The notes: a model not told the origin generated them from the letters alone. A stretch of DNA of 64,000 bases from Atriophallophorus winterbourni (GCA_013407085.1 JACCGJ010003216.1:52082-116081), one strand, 5' to 3'; shown: positions 1 through 12,697, counted from the stretch's first letter. Numbers and translations are program-made.

Positions 1-746
1 TGCCCGAAGAGGTCCTTCAGGATTGATCTCGCCCGCTTATACGCACGTTCAGGTGGCAGCATGACACACTCTTCAATAGATTCTTTTGCTATACCTCGGC
101 AATAATTTAGCAAACATAGGAACCTCTGTCCGTCATCAAGAGTTTTAGACTCCACATAGGTCTCGAACTGACGACAAAATTTCCCGTAGGTGCTAGCTGA
201 ACCATCAATAGATATCAATTCTATCTTCGGAAGGTTAGATCTTGGTAAACTGCCGGGTTTTTTTATTACGAACAGAATCTTCTACCTCAGAACGAGGGTA
301 ATCAGCTACTTTTTCCTTTTGATGCTCACAATGCGCAAGATAACTTGCCGAAGCAGCAATCTCAGCCATTTCAACCTCGTATAACGCATCAAGCAATTTC
401 TCTTTGTGCTGCATTTCGAGAGCTTCACGTTTCTGCGACAGTTTTAGTCGTTCGAAACGCATCTTAGCCTTACGAACAAGGATGATTGATTCTATCTTTG
501 AACCACTTAGGCTACCTCGAGTGCCCTCAACAGAACAATGAATGCGCTCACCTGCGGTGTGTTCCGTTCCATAATCGACCAATTGTTGGGAGGATTTGAT
601 TTTTTCCATAAAACTGCGGGTAACAGGCATATTGACGTCAGCGAATTCGACGTTGAGTAATGTAGCGTCCACAAATTTGACGTTGAGTACTGTATTTTCT
701 CCAATTGAGACAAATACAGTCCAAATCGTATTCCAACGTTGAGTAC
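1..746 (-). pseudogene. BEL/Pao gag, partial (left window edge)
   Basis: Minus-strand gag of the first, incomplete unit. The frame from about 672 down to 235 encodes the N-terminal part, with a basic/coiled-coil-like stretch and the sequence AHCEHQKEKVADYPRSEVED. The frame is then lost at a run of T (257-263), as in the next unit. The remainder lies beyond the left edge. Confidence 0.7.
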
Positions 747-1309
747 TTTAGCGACCAAATCGTCACTGGAGAATAGTTTCTGTCACGAAAACTAGTTGCC
801 TGCTACGAGCCACGAGAATCTTCTACCGGAAGTGACGAGCGTTTACGAATCGATCCCAAATCAGAACAATACGTCAATTTACGCTGTACTATATTGACAA
901 AGACGATTAAAAAGCAAAATATAACAAACCTCAACGGTAATCGAATACAGGTTTCAATGCAAACCCAACGCGTCCAATAAACGGAAGTCAAACAGCTCAG
1001 TTGAGAGCACAAAAAATTACCGTTTTCCAATAACGGTAAACACGGGTAACGGACAAATCAAAATGTGCGGAAGCCGAAGTGCAGTTAAACAAAGAAAAAA
1101 TGTTCGGGAAAGAAAACTCTCACAGATTTAACATTTAGTTTAAATGTTATTTTCAATTTGAAAGAACAAACAAAAAATATCACTGGAAAATTATGACACA
1201 AAAAACTTGATAAGGAACACGGGTGTAGGGTGGGAACAAATGTCTCCAGTTCGTTTGATCTTGCTGGACCGAAAGAGGAATTTTCAAGACATCGACGCGG
1301 ATTCATACA
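747..1309 (-). repeat. BEL/Pao-type LTR, array copy 1
   Basis: On the minus strand it starts TGTATGAATCC and ends GGTCGCTAAA. The boundaries come from comparison with the element at 14050-16983, where target-site duplications fix both ends. The final base pair of the canonical TG...CA is mutated here (AA instead of CA). A 75-codon open frame at 803-1030 recurs in every LTR copy and is not taken as a gene. Confidence 0.85.
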
Positions 1310-1771
1310 CCGCCCACCAAAATTCCTCAAAATCTGAAAAGCAAGTAGAGACACAAACACTGAACTGCGGGGCTTTCCTCTACCTGGCTACCAGAACCGT
1401 GTACCTGCGACCAATGACAGCGACTCGACGATCAAATGTTTGGTGGTATCTCTGGAGTTGGCAGACCCGAAGGCCCGCCTCCCACCTAAAACATTTGCCG
1501 TCAATGTAATCAACGTTCGTCTTCGCATGCAACCGGCAGACTGAATGCTTGGTGGTACTTCTGGAGTCAGCAGATCCGAAAACCCGCCTCCCACCTCAAG
1601 CACCAGCCCCCGGGCCTGACATCCAGGTACAGTAGAATAGAGCAAGTGACTTTATTTAGTGGCGAGTCACACACGCCACGTCGCATCACCACCACTGGAC
1701 ACCTGTGGCTTTTTATAGGGAAAATGTTTGCTAGACAAAGACCCACCACGTCCTCCGGTTCTGCCAGCGCC

Positions 1772-2900
1772 CTACAATAAGCTCATGAATGATATCCTAC
1801 CCGAACGAGCCTTATGTATTGCATCCTCCAACAGCGACATTTTGCGCCATCTAAACAAGTCTAAATTACAAAATATTGTATCCGAGTTCCCAAACATAAA
1901 TGGTTCATCAGGTATACAACCGAAAGGTTTACGCCAATCATACGGAGTGTCGTGCTGACCATACGTCGCCCAAATTAAAGCTGATTCAGTGTCATGTGAA
2001 CCAGGCCTACTTTTTATTTGGACTGATTTGGCGTCAGGTGGGCCAGGCTTAGTCTCCATCTGATCCGAATTAGTGTCGGAAAATTCAGTCAAAAAATCCG
2101 ACTGAGCTCAGCTTCCTGATCACCATCGACAACACAAAGGTCAATATCCTTCAACATTACACCAGTAGAAACAATTTCTTGACAGTTAACGAGACTAACA
2201 GGCCTTGCTATTGTATGCGGTTGCCCGAAGAGGTCCTTCAGGATTGATCTCGCCCGCTTATACGCACGTTCAGGTGGCAGCATGACACACTCTTCAATAG
2301 ATTCTTTTGCTATACCTCGGCAATAATTTAGCAAACATAGGAACCTCTGTCCGTCATCAAGAGTTTTAGACTCCACATAGGTCTCGAACTGACGACAAAA
2401 TTTCCCGTAGGTGCTAGCTGAACCATCAATAGATATCAATTCTATCTTCGGAAGGTTAGATCTTGGTAAACTGCCGGGTTTTTTTATTACGAACAGAATC
2501 TTCTACCTCAGAACGAGGGTAATCAGCTACTTTTTCCTTTTGATGCTCACAATGCGCAAGATAACTTGCCGAAGCAGCAATCTCAGCCATTTCAACCTCG
2601 TATAACGCATCAAGCAATTTCTCTTTGTGCTGCATTTCGAGAGCTTCACGTTTCTGCGACAGTTTTAGTCGTTCCAAACGCATCTTAGCCTTACGAACAA
2701 GGATGATTGATTCTATCTTTGAACCACTTAGGCTACCTCGAGTGCCCTCAACAGAACAATGAATGCGCTCACCTGCGGTGTGTTCCGTTCCATAATCGAC
2801 CAATTGTTGGGAGGATTTGATTTTTTCCATAAAACTGCGGGTAACAGGCATATTGACGTCAGCGAATTCGACGTTGAGTAATGTAGCGTCCACAAATTTG
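1772..2900 (-). pseudogene. BEL/Pao gag, frameshifted (unit 2)
   Basis: Gag with a DUF1759-like core (FDGSASTYGKFCRQFETYVES equivalent, LLNYCRGIAKESIEECVML). Compared with the open copy at 15076-16332 it has two breaks: one extra T in a T run near 2482, and a 19-bp deletion near 2105 (just after the gagct motif) that moves the C-terminal 106 codons (1772-2092) into another frame. The same 19-bp deletion is present in the next unit, so the array multiplied from an already broken copy. The family usually continues into zinc knuckles and pol; here the frame ends within about 350-420 codons and nothing pol-like follows. Confidence 0.75.
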
Positions 2901-2967
2901 ACGTTGAGTACTGTATTTTCTCCAATTGAGACAAATACAGTCCAAATCGTATTCCAACGTTGAGTAC

Positions 2968-3529
2968 TTTAGCGACCAAATCGTCACTGGAGAATAGTTT
3001 CTGTCACGAAAACTAGTTGCCTGCTACGAGCCACGAGAATCTTCTACCGGAAGTGACGAGCGTTTACGAATCGATCCCAAATCAGAACAATACGTCAATT
3101 TACGCTGTACTATATTGACAAAGACGATTAAAAAGCAAAATATAACAAACCTCAACGGTAATCGAATACAGGTTTCAATGCAAACCCAACGCGTCCAATA
3201 AACGGAAGTCAAACAGCTCAGTTGAGAGCACAAAAAATTACCGTTTTCCAATAACGGTAAACACGGGTAACGGACAAATCAAAATGTGCGGAAGCCGAAG
3301 TGCAGTTAAACAAAGAAAAAATGTTCGGGAAAGAAAACTCTCACAGATTTAACATTTAGTTTAAATGTTATTTTCAATTTAAAGAACAAACAAAAAATAT
3401 CACGGGAAAACTATGACACAAAAAACTTGATAAGGAACACGGGTGTAGGGTGGGAACAAATGTCTCCAGTTCGTTTGATCTTGCTGGACCGAAAGAGGAA
3501 TTTTCAAGACATCGACGCGGATTCATACA
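2968..3529 (-). repeat. BEL/Pao-type LTR, array copy 2
   Basis: 562 bp, nearly identical to the LTR at 747-1309, including the same terminal AAA variant on the minus strand. It is shared by the two flanking internal regions. Confidence 0.85.
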
Positions 3530-3991
3530 CCGCCCACCAAAATTTCTCAAAATCTGAAAAGCAAGTAGAGACACAAACACTGAACTGCGGGGCTTTCCTC
3601 TACCTGGCTACCAGAACCGTGTACCTGCGACCAATGACAGCGACTCGACGATCAAATGTTTGGTGGTATCTCTGGAGTTGGCAGACCCGAAGGCCCGCCT
3701 CCCACCTAAAACATTTGCCGTCAATGTAATCAACGTTCGTCTTCGCATGCAACCGGCAAACTGAATGCTTGGTGGTACTTCTGGAGTCAGCAGATCCGAA
3801 AACCCGCCTCCCACCTTAAGCACCAGCCCCCGGGCCCGACATCCAGGTACAGTAGAATAGAGCAAGTGACTTTATTTAGTGGCGAGTCACACACGCCACG
3901 TCGCATCACCACCACTGGACACCTGTGGCTTTTTATAGGGAAAATGTTTGCTAGACAAAGACCCACCACGTCCTCCGGTTCTGCCAGCGCC

Positions 3992-5080
3992 CTACAATAA
4001 GCTCATGAATGATATCCTACCCAAACGAGCCTTATGTATTGCATCCTCCAACAGCGACATTTTGCGCCATCTAAACAAGTCTAAATTACAAAATATTGTA
4101 TCCGAGTTCCCAAACATAAATGGTTCATCAGGTATACAACCGAAAGGTTTACGCCAATCATACGGAGTGTCGTGCTGACCATACGTCGCCCAAATTAAAG
4201 CTGATTCAGTGTCATGTGAACCAGGCCTACTTTTTATTTGGACTGATTTGGCGTCAGGTGGGCCAGGCTTAGTCTCCATCTGATCCGAATTAGTGTCGGA
4301 AAATTCAGTCAAAAAATCCGACTGAGCTCAGCTTCCTGATCACCATCGACAACACAAAGGTCAATATCCTTCAACATTACACCAGTAGAAACAATTTCTT
4401 GACAGTTAACGAGACTAACAGGCCTTGCTATTGTATGCGGTTGCCCGAAGAGGTCCTTCAGGATTGATCTCGCCCGCTTATACGCACGTTCAGGTGGCAG
4501 CATGACACACTCTTCAATAGATTCTTTTGCTATACCTCGGTAATAATTTAGCAAACATAGGAACCTCTGTCCGTCATCAAGAGTTTTAGACTCCACATAG
4601 GTCTCGAACTGACGACAAAATTTCCCGTAGGTGCTAGCTGAACCATCAATAGATATCAATTCTATCTTCGGAAGGTTAGATCTTGGTAAACTGCCGGGTT
4701 TTTTATTACGAACAGAATCTTCTACCTCAGAACGAGGGTAATCAGCTACTTTTTCCTTTTGATGCTCACAATGCGCAAGATAACTTGCCGAAGCAGCAAT
4801 CTCAGCCATTTCAACCTCGTATAACGCATCAAGCAATTTCTCTTTGTGCTGCATTTCGAGAGCTTCACGTTTCTGCGACAGTTTTAGTCGTTCCAAACGC
4901 ATCTTAGCCTTACGAACAAGGATGATTGATTCTATCTTTGAACCACTTAGGCTACCTCGAGTGCCCTCAACAGAACAATGAATGCGCTCACCTGCGGTGT
5001 GTTCCGTTCCATAATCGACCAATTGTTGGGAGGATTTGTTTTTTCCATAAAACTGCGGGTAACAGGCACATTGACGTCAG
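3992..5080 (-). pseudogene. BEL/Pao gag, frameshifted (unit 3)
   Basis: Same gag as at 1772-2900. The T run near 4700 is one base shorter than in unit 2, so the N-terminal and DUF1759-like parts are fused in one 237-codon frame (4309-5022). The shared 19-bp deletion still separates the C-terminal 106 codons (3992-4312). Confidence 0.75.
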
Positions 5081-5240
5081 CGAATTCGACGTTGAATAAT
5101 GTAGCGTCCACAAATTTGACGTTGAGTACTGTTTTTTCTCCAATTGAGACAAATACAGTCCAAATCGAATTCCAACGTTGAGTACTGTATTTTCTACAAT
5201 TGCGAAAATAAGGTCCAAATCGTATTCCAACGTTGAGTAC

Positions 5241-5802
5241 TTTAGCGACCAAATCGTCACTGGAGAATAGTTTCTGTCACGAAAACTAGTTGCCTGCTAC
5301 GAGCCACGAGAATCTTCTACCGGAAGTGACGAGCGTTTACGAATCGATCCCAAATCAGAACAATACGTCAATTTACGCTGTACTATATTGACAAAGACGA
5401 TTAAAAAGCAAAATATAACAAACCTCAACGGTAATCGAATACAGGTTTCAATGCAAACCCAACGCGTCCAATAAACGGAAGTCAAACAGCTCAGTTGAGA
5501 GCACAAAAAATTACCGTTTTCCAATAACGGTAAACACGGGTAACGGACAAATCAAAATTTGCGGAAGCCGAAGTGCAGTTAAACAAGGGAAAAATTTTAG
5601 GGAAAGAAAACGCTCACAGATTTAACATTTAGTTTAAATGTTATTTCCAATTTGAAGAACAAACAAAAAATATCACTGGAAAGTTATGACACAAAAAACT
5701 TGATAAGGAACACGGGTATAGGGTGGGAACAAATGTCTCCAGTTCGTTTGATCTTGCTGGTCCGAAAGAGGAATTTTCAAGACATCGACGCGGATTCATA
5801 CA
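5241..5802 (-). repeat. BEL/Pao-type LTR, terminal array copy
   Basis: 562 bp. It forms the outer (5' on the minus strand) end of the array and is followed by unrelated DNA beginning ctcta. The LTR stops at exactly the same base as the LTR at 16422-16983, which supports the boundary. Confidence 0.85.
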
Positions 5803-5992
5803 CTCTATTTGAATGTGTTTGTTCTGTGTGAACACTATTTAAAAGTGGCAGTCAAACACATTTTTGATAACTACTTCGCCGCTGTCTAAAGGCCGAATAA
5901 ACCCTGATATGATGAAGACAAACAGCCATAAGCAATTTGTGCTGTGTAATTGAAGAAAATGTGCGCATCACAATATTTATTCTATTGTCATT
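5803..5992. other. Short spacer between BEL array and CsRn1-like LTR
   Basis: AT-rich DNA with no coding signal that I can recognise. It is the flank into which the BEL array inserted and lies directly before the 5' LTR at 5993. Confidence 0.4.
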
Positions 5993-6315
5993 TGTAGATT
6001 CTTATAATTTGTATCATCCTAATTTGTTAACTTGAACACTATCGTTTCGTTTCGATTGCCCATAAAGCCACACTGATTTATCGATTTCTTTTTATCGTTA
6101 TCACTAACATTTCACCGACATTCTGGTAGTTAACTCAGTGAACGGTGTTCACTTGTTGAATATCATTTGTACATAATCAACTCACTCAATAATTACAATA
6201 CACGTTTTTTCACACACAGTCATCGTTCTTTTGTGATTGTTTCGGATTTGAAATTATATTTGGATATAACTGGAACCCACTTAGTCTCAGTATCCATTCT
6301 TTACTATCCACTACA
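5993..6315 (+). repeat. 5' LTR of CsRn1-like element
   Basis: Starts TGTAGATTCTTATAATTTG and ends CTATCCACTACA. It aligns over its whole length to 17345-17667, with many substitutions between the two, so the insertion is old. Confidence 0.85.
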
Positions 6316-6318
6316 AAC

Positions 6319-6335
6319 TGGTGAGCCCGAACACG
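6319..6335 (+). promoter_or_regulatory. Primer-binding site, tRNA-Trp-like
   Basis: TGGTGAGCCCGAACACG lies three bases inside the 5' LTR. It resembles TGGTGACCCCGACGTG, the complement of the tRNA-Trp 3' end used by CsRn1-type elements (known for the family), with a few mismatches. Confidence 0.65.
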
Positions 6336-6355
6336 TATTTAATCCGACTCGTGCC

Positions 6356-7140
6356 ATGAACCAAAATATAAATAAAGAAGAGAAGAAGGAAGATGATTTT
6401 ATCAATCAATTCACATTACCTGTCTTCGACACGACATATTCACGCCTATGGTTTGCACGAATCGAAGCTCTATTCAAGTCATACCGTGTTCGAAAGCAAC
6501 GCACACGCTACAACCTCGTCGTTAGAATGCTTCCAACCTCCATCGCCAGAGATGTTGCTGATTTAATTTATCATCAACTTGTCACAGGTCCTTGCTATAA
6601 ACTTAAGTCTAAGATTTTTTTCGAATTGGTTTCACCGATAAGCAAAACTTGTTAAAACTCAAATCCAGATCTGAGATACGAGATCAAATACCTTCACAAC
6701 GCTTACGCCATTTGTTACTGTTACAGGGTACACAGAAGGTTGACGAACGCGTACTACGACAGATTTGGTTCCAGAGTTTGCCGAACGATTTGCGCAAATG
6801 TCTGATTAGCATGGTAAACGAAAGTTAAATTGACAAGCTTGCTCATGTTGCAAATGGAGCCTATGACATCTATCGTTACACATCAATCTGCACAGTCAGC
6901 CCACTCACCTTTTGTACTTCCAGCCAAGAATTGAACAAGGATATATCTGATAGTAAATCCCAGATCAGCGATTTGACTTCACAAATCCAGCACTTATTTA
7001 GAAGTCAAAGCCGTTCTCACGATGTGAAGAAACACAATTCTAACAATAGATCCCACAGCCAAACATGAACATCACGGGTATGCTACTATCATCGCGGTTT
7101 TGGTTGGAAAACCGTTCATTGCACATCTCCATGCAGCTTC
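6356..7140 (+). pseudogene. CsRn1-like gag (decayed)
   Basis: The likely start ATG at 6356 opens MNQNINKEEKKEDD and runs to a stop at 6655 in one frame. Later gag sequence continues in other frames. At 7081-7134 the reading C-x2-H-x9-C-x3-C (CYYHRGFGWKTVHCTSPC) matches the unusual CHCC zinc motif known from CsRn1-clade Gag proteins rather than a CCHC knuckle. Several frameshifts and stops separate these parts. Confidence 0.75.
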
Positions 7141-7199
7141 AACTCATATCACTACAATCAGGCAGTAGAAGCGGCAACGATGTGTGCCAATAACACCAA

Positions 7200-9905
7200 C
7201 CGTATATTCTACGTCACTGGTGGTTCAACGAATGTGCGTTTTCTGATCGACACGGGAGCCGAACCAAGCATCATCCCACGTAAAAACTCAGAATACTGAA
7301 ACCACTATTCACTGACCCTTCAAACGGAGAACGGCACTCGAATAACCACATTCGACCAACGATCACTCTCCATTGACATCGTTCTGCGACGTAACTTTCG
7401 ATGGATCTTCACTGTTGACGATGTCAAAAGCCCTATACTTGGAGCAAATTTCCTCTCACACTTTAATCTTTCAGTCAACGTGAGTACACGAATACTCATT
7501 GACAATGTCACAAAGAATAATGCCATCGACCGTTTGTGTAATTCACCCATACGAATTATTCGAGTCCTGATTCCTGATTATGCACCGAATTACGTTTCTC
7601 TCATGAGGAAATATTCGGATATATTCAAACCACGTGCACACGAAACTCTTCTGAGTATGATATTAAACACCATATCTGAACCCGTGGACCCCTGGTTTTC
7701 AGTAGACCACGCAGACTGGCGCATAAGAAATTTGAAAATGCCAAACGAGAATTCGAGCATAGGATGGAACTCGGAATAATCCGTCCATCAAATTCACCTT
7801 CGGCCGCACCACTTTAAAAGGTAAAAATAAACAAACTGGACGCTTGGCGTCCATGTAGCGATTATCGTGCTTTAAATTGTTTAACGATTTCAGATAGATA
7901 TCCTATTCCGCACATACATGACTTAGCACTGTCTCTTCACGAAAAATCCGTGTTCCCGAATTTGGATTTAGTGCGCGCATATCATAAAATCCCAGTAGCT
8001 CATGAAGATATTTCCAAAACTGTCATCACCATCCGATTTGGTCTGCGCAATGCTGCAAAGACTTTCCAGAGTTTCATGGACCCAGTTATTCTCGGTCTAT
8101 CTTTCATCTACGTTTACATTGATGATGCCCTAATCACAAGTACCTATCACACGGAAATTCTGAAAGCATTTGGGAAGTATTTCAACGTCTATTTATTGAC
8201 TGCATTGTGGTTATTACTGATAAATGTCTGTTTGATGTGAGTTATGTCGAAATTCTTGGACACCAAATCGATAGTTCAGGTATTAAACCGTTACCTAAAA
8301 AAATCAGCTTTCCAAGAGTAACCATGTCCCAGCTCTATCCTTCAAGTCAGACGTTTCTTGGGCTTAGCCAACTATTTTGGACGCTTTATTCCACAAAATG
8401 CTATGAATTCACAACCATTGACTGACTTGTACCGTGTAAAATAACGTGAATATTAATTGAATGACGAAGCCATTAAATCATTTAAACAACTAAAATCTAC
8501 ACTAAACAAAGTCACTTCACTGAATTACCTATTACCGAACCCCAATGCTCGGTTAACTTTCGCTACAGACGCATCACAAGAAGCAGTCGGCGGAGTTCTT
8601 CAACAAGAAATAGACAATAAAACCAAGCTACAGTCTTTCGTTTCTCGTTGTCTTCAAGCAGTTAAAACTCGATACAGTTCGTTCGGTCGTAAGTAACTAG
8701 CTATCTATTATGCGATATGAAATTTCAGACATTTGATTGAGGGCTGTGATTTTACAGCATGAACCGATCATAAACTTCTAACTTTTGCTCTTGCTGTACC
8801 ATTAGATCGATATTTGCATCGAGAAATAAGTCAGCTGAATAATAGCTCATAATTCCCGAACGACATTCGATATCTTTCCGGCTCGTCAAACACAGTTGCA
8901 GATGCTTTCTCTTGGATTCGGGTAAGTGCTATCGACCTGCCTGGAATTGACTTTGAACATTTAGCACGTTCGCAGCAAAATGACCATGTAATAAATCTGC
9001 ACATTTCTTCAAAATCGGGTAAAATCGGCTGTTTCACTATAACTAATTCCAATTATTATTTGGTTTGTGACTGTCTACTTGTAAAGCTCGTCCAATTGTG
9101 TCATCAGATTTGAGACTTATCGTATTCCAGCATTTACATGGTTCATCACACCCCGGAGTAAAAGCTAATCAAAAATCAGTAGCTCTCGTTATCTTTGGTG
9201 TGACATGCATAAATTCATTAAACTTTGGACCACGAGTTGCCTTCGATGTCAGCAAAGCAAAGTCCAACTTCACACCATGAGTTATCCCGGTATATTTCGA
9301 CCTGTTAAGGAGCGCTTTCAGCACGTTTACTTGGATCTCTTTGGTCCATCAGCGGTATCTAACGGTTGCTCCTATATATTGACCTGCGTCGACAGTTTTA
9401 CACATTGGCCATTGACTGTAGCCATTCCAGATATTAGTGCTGAAAAGGTTGCGAAAGATTTGGTTCAACATTGAATCAGCAACATTGGTGTACCAAGCAC
9501 TATTACTGCTGACAGAGGTTCTCAATTTAAATCAATGCTTTTTCGGGAATTAAATAGAACACTAAGTACGAAGCTCATACAGACTACAGAATACCATCGT
9601 TCTTTAAATGGCTTAGTCGAAAGATTTTACCGGCAACTCAAAGCCGCAATCATGAGTCACGGGAATTCAGAACGTTGGTACGAGTCATTGCACTTGATAC
9701 TTCTCCTTATTAGTACTGCCGTAAACGAAGACCTGAGATGCTCGCCTGTTAAAACTCACCTGGCGAATTCCTGATTGATCAATAGAACTTACAGCTCCAC
9801 AATATGTCAATCGTCTTCGCAGCTTCATGAAATTATCTCAACTCGCAAACACGCTCAACCGTTCTACATCCCAGCCGACTTGTCTACCTGCGACTTCGTG
9901 TTCAG
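7200..9905 (+). pseudogene. CsRn1-like pol: protease, RT, RNase H, integrase (decayed)
   Basis: Protease active site D-T-G-A at 7249-7260. The RT region holds FPNLDLVRAYHKIPV and FGLRNAAKTFQSFMD (about 7950-8090), then the catalytic Y-I-D-D at 8115-8126. RNase H is marked by FATDASQEAVGGVL near 8560. Integrase has a zinc-binding HxH...CxxC region (about 9130-9250), then the first catalytic Asp in VYLDLFGP, the second in TADRGSQF and the Glu in NGLVERFYRQLKAA. Domain order RT-RNase H-integrase is that of Ty3/gypsy. Stops and frameshifts occur throughout (for example after RNase H at 8694 and within integrase at 9472). Confidence 0.85.
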
Positions 9906-10214
9906 TTCAGTTCAGTTTGCACAGGACAGTATGTGGCTAACGAGCCAATCGAGCGTCCAGAATTTCTTTCGGTGTAAAGCTGCAGAAAAGCACCCACCAC
10001 TGCCAGCACGTTCATTCTTTTTGTCTATTTGGAATCTTCGCCGATCGCGAAGCCAAGAGATTATCCGGGTTAGCCGATGCTGGAAAAAGAAAAAGCAGTT
10101 TCTCTTCACCAGCACGGTGAGAGGTCAGCTAAAGTAGCATCGTGTATAATAAAATGAAAAACACAGAGAACTCTAGCCCTCACTTTATTTACGGGATAAC
10201 GCTAGAAGATGAAA

Positions 10215-11951
10215 AACGTAAGCTTGTATAGCAATTGAGGAGAGTATTCGGGAAACAATTTATCCCAGTTGCGATCCAAACCCTGCTTAAAACTAGACAC
10301 GGTTCTGCAGGATATAAGTTCTTCTGGAAGAATGTTTCAGAAGGTAACAACCCTGAGGCTGAAAAAGTGTTTCCTGGAGTCTAGCCGACATCGTTTCTCA
10401 GCAATTTTAAGTGAGTGGACCCGGATGCCCAGCTTGGGGCTTAATGTTAAAAGTCGTTTATTCGCACGCCACTCAAACCCTTTAAGATCCTAAGTGGTTC
10501 TATTGAGTCACCTCTTGAACGACGGCGCCTAAGGAAGAAAAGATCGAGAGACATTAGGCGCACAGCGTACGGTTTCCCTCGCTGACCTCCAATCATTCGA
10601 GTTGCGAGGCGCTGTACGCTTTCAAGTCGAAGGATGTCCTTTTTGTAGTAAGGACACCACGCCTGAACACAGTATTCAAGATGCGGCCGAACTATTGCCT
10701 TGTAAATTGGCAGGAATAAACGGTTCTTCTGCTCGATAGCACTGATTTCAGCCGAGAATATACCTTGCGTGCACGCTGAACCGCAGCGGCACATTGGTCC
10801 TCCCATTTGAAGTCAGCCCCAACCAGTACACCCAAATCCTTAACACACTGTGTGGCGTTAATACTGAGGGAATTCCCTGCCACCTGGACCAAAATCTTAT
10901 CAACCAGTGTTGACAAGAGTTGGCTCTCATTTAGGTTCAGTGAGAGATCCCACTGGTATGACCAGTTTATGACCCGCTCAAGGTCGTGCATCAAGGTATC
11001 TTTATCCGTTGATCCGATGAATTTCACATCATCCGGGAAAAGGAAGCATGGGTACTTCAATTCAGAGGACAAGTCATCGATGAAAATCAGGAATAGAAGA
11101 GGACCAAGTACCGAACCTTGGGGTACACCACTGATCACGTCGGTTTGATCCGACAGCGTAGATCCAACTCTCACTCAGAATGTCCTACCTGTAAGGAAGA
11201 CCTTTATCCACGCAAGTAGACTACCCCGTATGCCTTTGGCTGCAAACTTATTCTCTAGAAGGCGGTGATTTACGGGATCGAAAGCCTTGCTAAAGTCTAG
11301 GTAGAGGGCTTCGACAGGCTTCCCTTTATCCATCCTTTTAGTGACAGTATTGAGAAAGCTAAGGAGGTTAGTCAGGCAGGATCTACCCTTATGAAATCCA
11401 TGCTGAGTTACACTCAACAGAGAATGCCGACAAAGATGCTGACAGATTTTATCACGCAGCAGTTTTTGCATTACTTTCGAGACGGTGCTGGTCAGGCTGA
11501 CCGAGCTATAGTTACCAACAGTTGACCTGCAACCACCCTTGTGTATTAGCACGACTATGGCTTCCCTACACTTACTAGGAACAACTCGTGGTTGCATGCA
11601 TGAATTAAAAACTTGGCAAAACGGTTCGGCAAGCACTGAGACAAGATTTTTAAGCATAATTGAGTACATGCCGTCCGGTCCCTCAGATTTGTTGACCCGA
11701 ACATGGATAAGTGCGTCAAACACCTCAACCTCATTAAAGGACAACTCATCTAATACATGGACACCAGGTGTTAGGTTAAGCAGACCTGACGGTGCGTTTG
11801 GAGAATTATCCCGTCGTTGAACGCTACTAAAAAACCCTGAGAAAGCAGTCGCCTTAGAAAGGTCGGTATCGGCAACTTTTCCGTCATCCAGTTTCAAAAC
11901 CCTCATGTTTTCCCTAGTTGCTGTGTGACTAGACCAGTGTGGACAGGCCAA
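10215..11951 (-). pseudogene. LINE A reverse transcriptase
   Basis: 11951-11175 reads NKSEGPDGM, QHGFHKGRSCLTNLL and LYLDFSKAFDPVNH, standard CR1/Jockey-group RT blocks. A shift leads into 11174-10692, with GVPQGSVLGPLLFLIFIDD and the catalytic box FPDD at 11039-11028, in which Ala of FADD is replaced by Pro. A further shift leads into 10806-10447 and then to the C-terminal region (RLDSRKHFFSLRVV) ending near 10215. At least three breaks, so inactive. Confidence 0.8.
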
Positions 11952-12384
11952 TCTATGTCTCGGAGGTTGAAATCACCCAAGATAAGTACACTGTCAGATG
12001 ACTGAAACAAACCGTCGAGTGTCTTAATAAGCTGTGTAAAATCCTGTATGGTTGCACAGGGCGTGACGTAAACACAAGCAATCGCCAGTGCTTGTAGCAA
12101 GTCAGGACTCTAGTAACAACTTGGACATTTTCAATAGCGAGTGACAACCATGGGCCCGTATTGTGCAGACCATATTCGAGGAAAAGAGCCACGCCCACGC
12201 GTCTTCTATCGCCAGGTGTATCGCATCTGATGACAAGATACTGTTCGCTGATACTAGCTGGCACAACATCAACCGCAGAGAGCCCGGTTTCAGACAGCGC
12301 TATAACCCTCGGGTGTAGCTCGGCTACACGAAGAGAAAGTTCAGACCACTTATCTCTTATGCTGCACACATTAGCGTACAACAC
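11950..12384 (-). pseudogene. LINE A endonuclease domain, partial
   Basis: Apurinic-type endonuclease of a non-LTR retrotransposon: LYANVCSIRDKWSEL, then the metal-binding region ALSETGLS (usually SETWL), and LILGDFNLRDIDWP near 11980. The reading jumps frame around 12100. Directly after the GDFN motif, sequence from the pre-RT region begins (11951), so the C-terminal endonuclease (SDH motif) and linker are missing: an internal deletion. Confidence 0.75.
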
Positions 12385-12697
12385 AGCGGCACTAGATACG
12401 CGCGCTTCTAAGCTGAGTCGTGCTTCGCCCTCGGTCGAAGCACCGGGGAAGCTGCACGTTTTTTGGCGTACTGCTTAATGCAGGAGAAGCAATATCGTGT
12501 GCATCTTGCACGACGGTAATGGAACGTTGCCTAACTATTAAGCCCTCATTTATAACATGGGAGCTGCCACTAGAAAGGCTTGATTGGCTTCCTTCTTCAT
12601 TCAAGCTGAGCAGATCGTCGTGCGCACCTGATAGGAAGATCTTAGGTGATGCACGCTCCGGTACGATCTTTGTTGATGCAGTGGCGATCAGCTTCGC

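Larger units (their letters stand above)
1..5802 (-). mobile_element. Tandem chain of gag-only BEL/Pao elements with shared LTRs
   Basis: The sequence repeats with a period of about 2,220 bp: the text at position 1 recurs at 2222 and 4442. Each unit is a 562-bp LTR plus an internal region holding a BEL/Pao-type gag on the minus strand, and neighbouring units share one LTR (LTR-int-LTR-int-LTR). The array runs off the left edge and ends at 5802 with the same LTR terminus (minus TGTATGAATCC) as the complete element at 14050-16983. No protease, reverse transcriptase or integrase is present in any unit. Units are nearly identical, differing by scattered single bases and by the number of 56-bp minisatellite copies next to the LTR (the last unit is about 53 bp longer). 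BEL/Pao assignment rests on the Gag domain only. Confidence 0.85.

Noticed and set aside
803..1030. 75-codon ORF (MENGNFLCSQLSC) repeated identically in the LTRs, also at 3024, 5297, 14106 and 16478
   Set aside because: It lies wholly inside the 562-bp LTR. Its conservation follows from the LTR copies being recent; no domain or codon signal supports a protein.
5988..5992. Target-site duplication of the CsRn1-like element
   Set aside because: tcatt before the 5' LTR and gcaca after the 3' LTR do not match, so no duplication is claimed.
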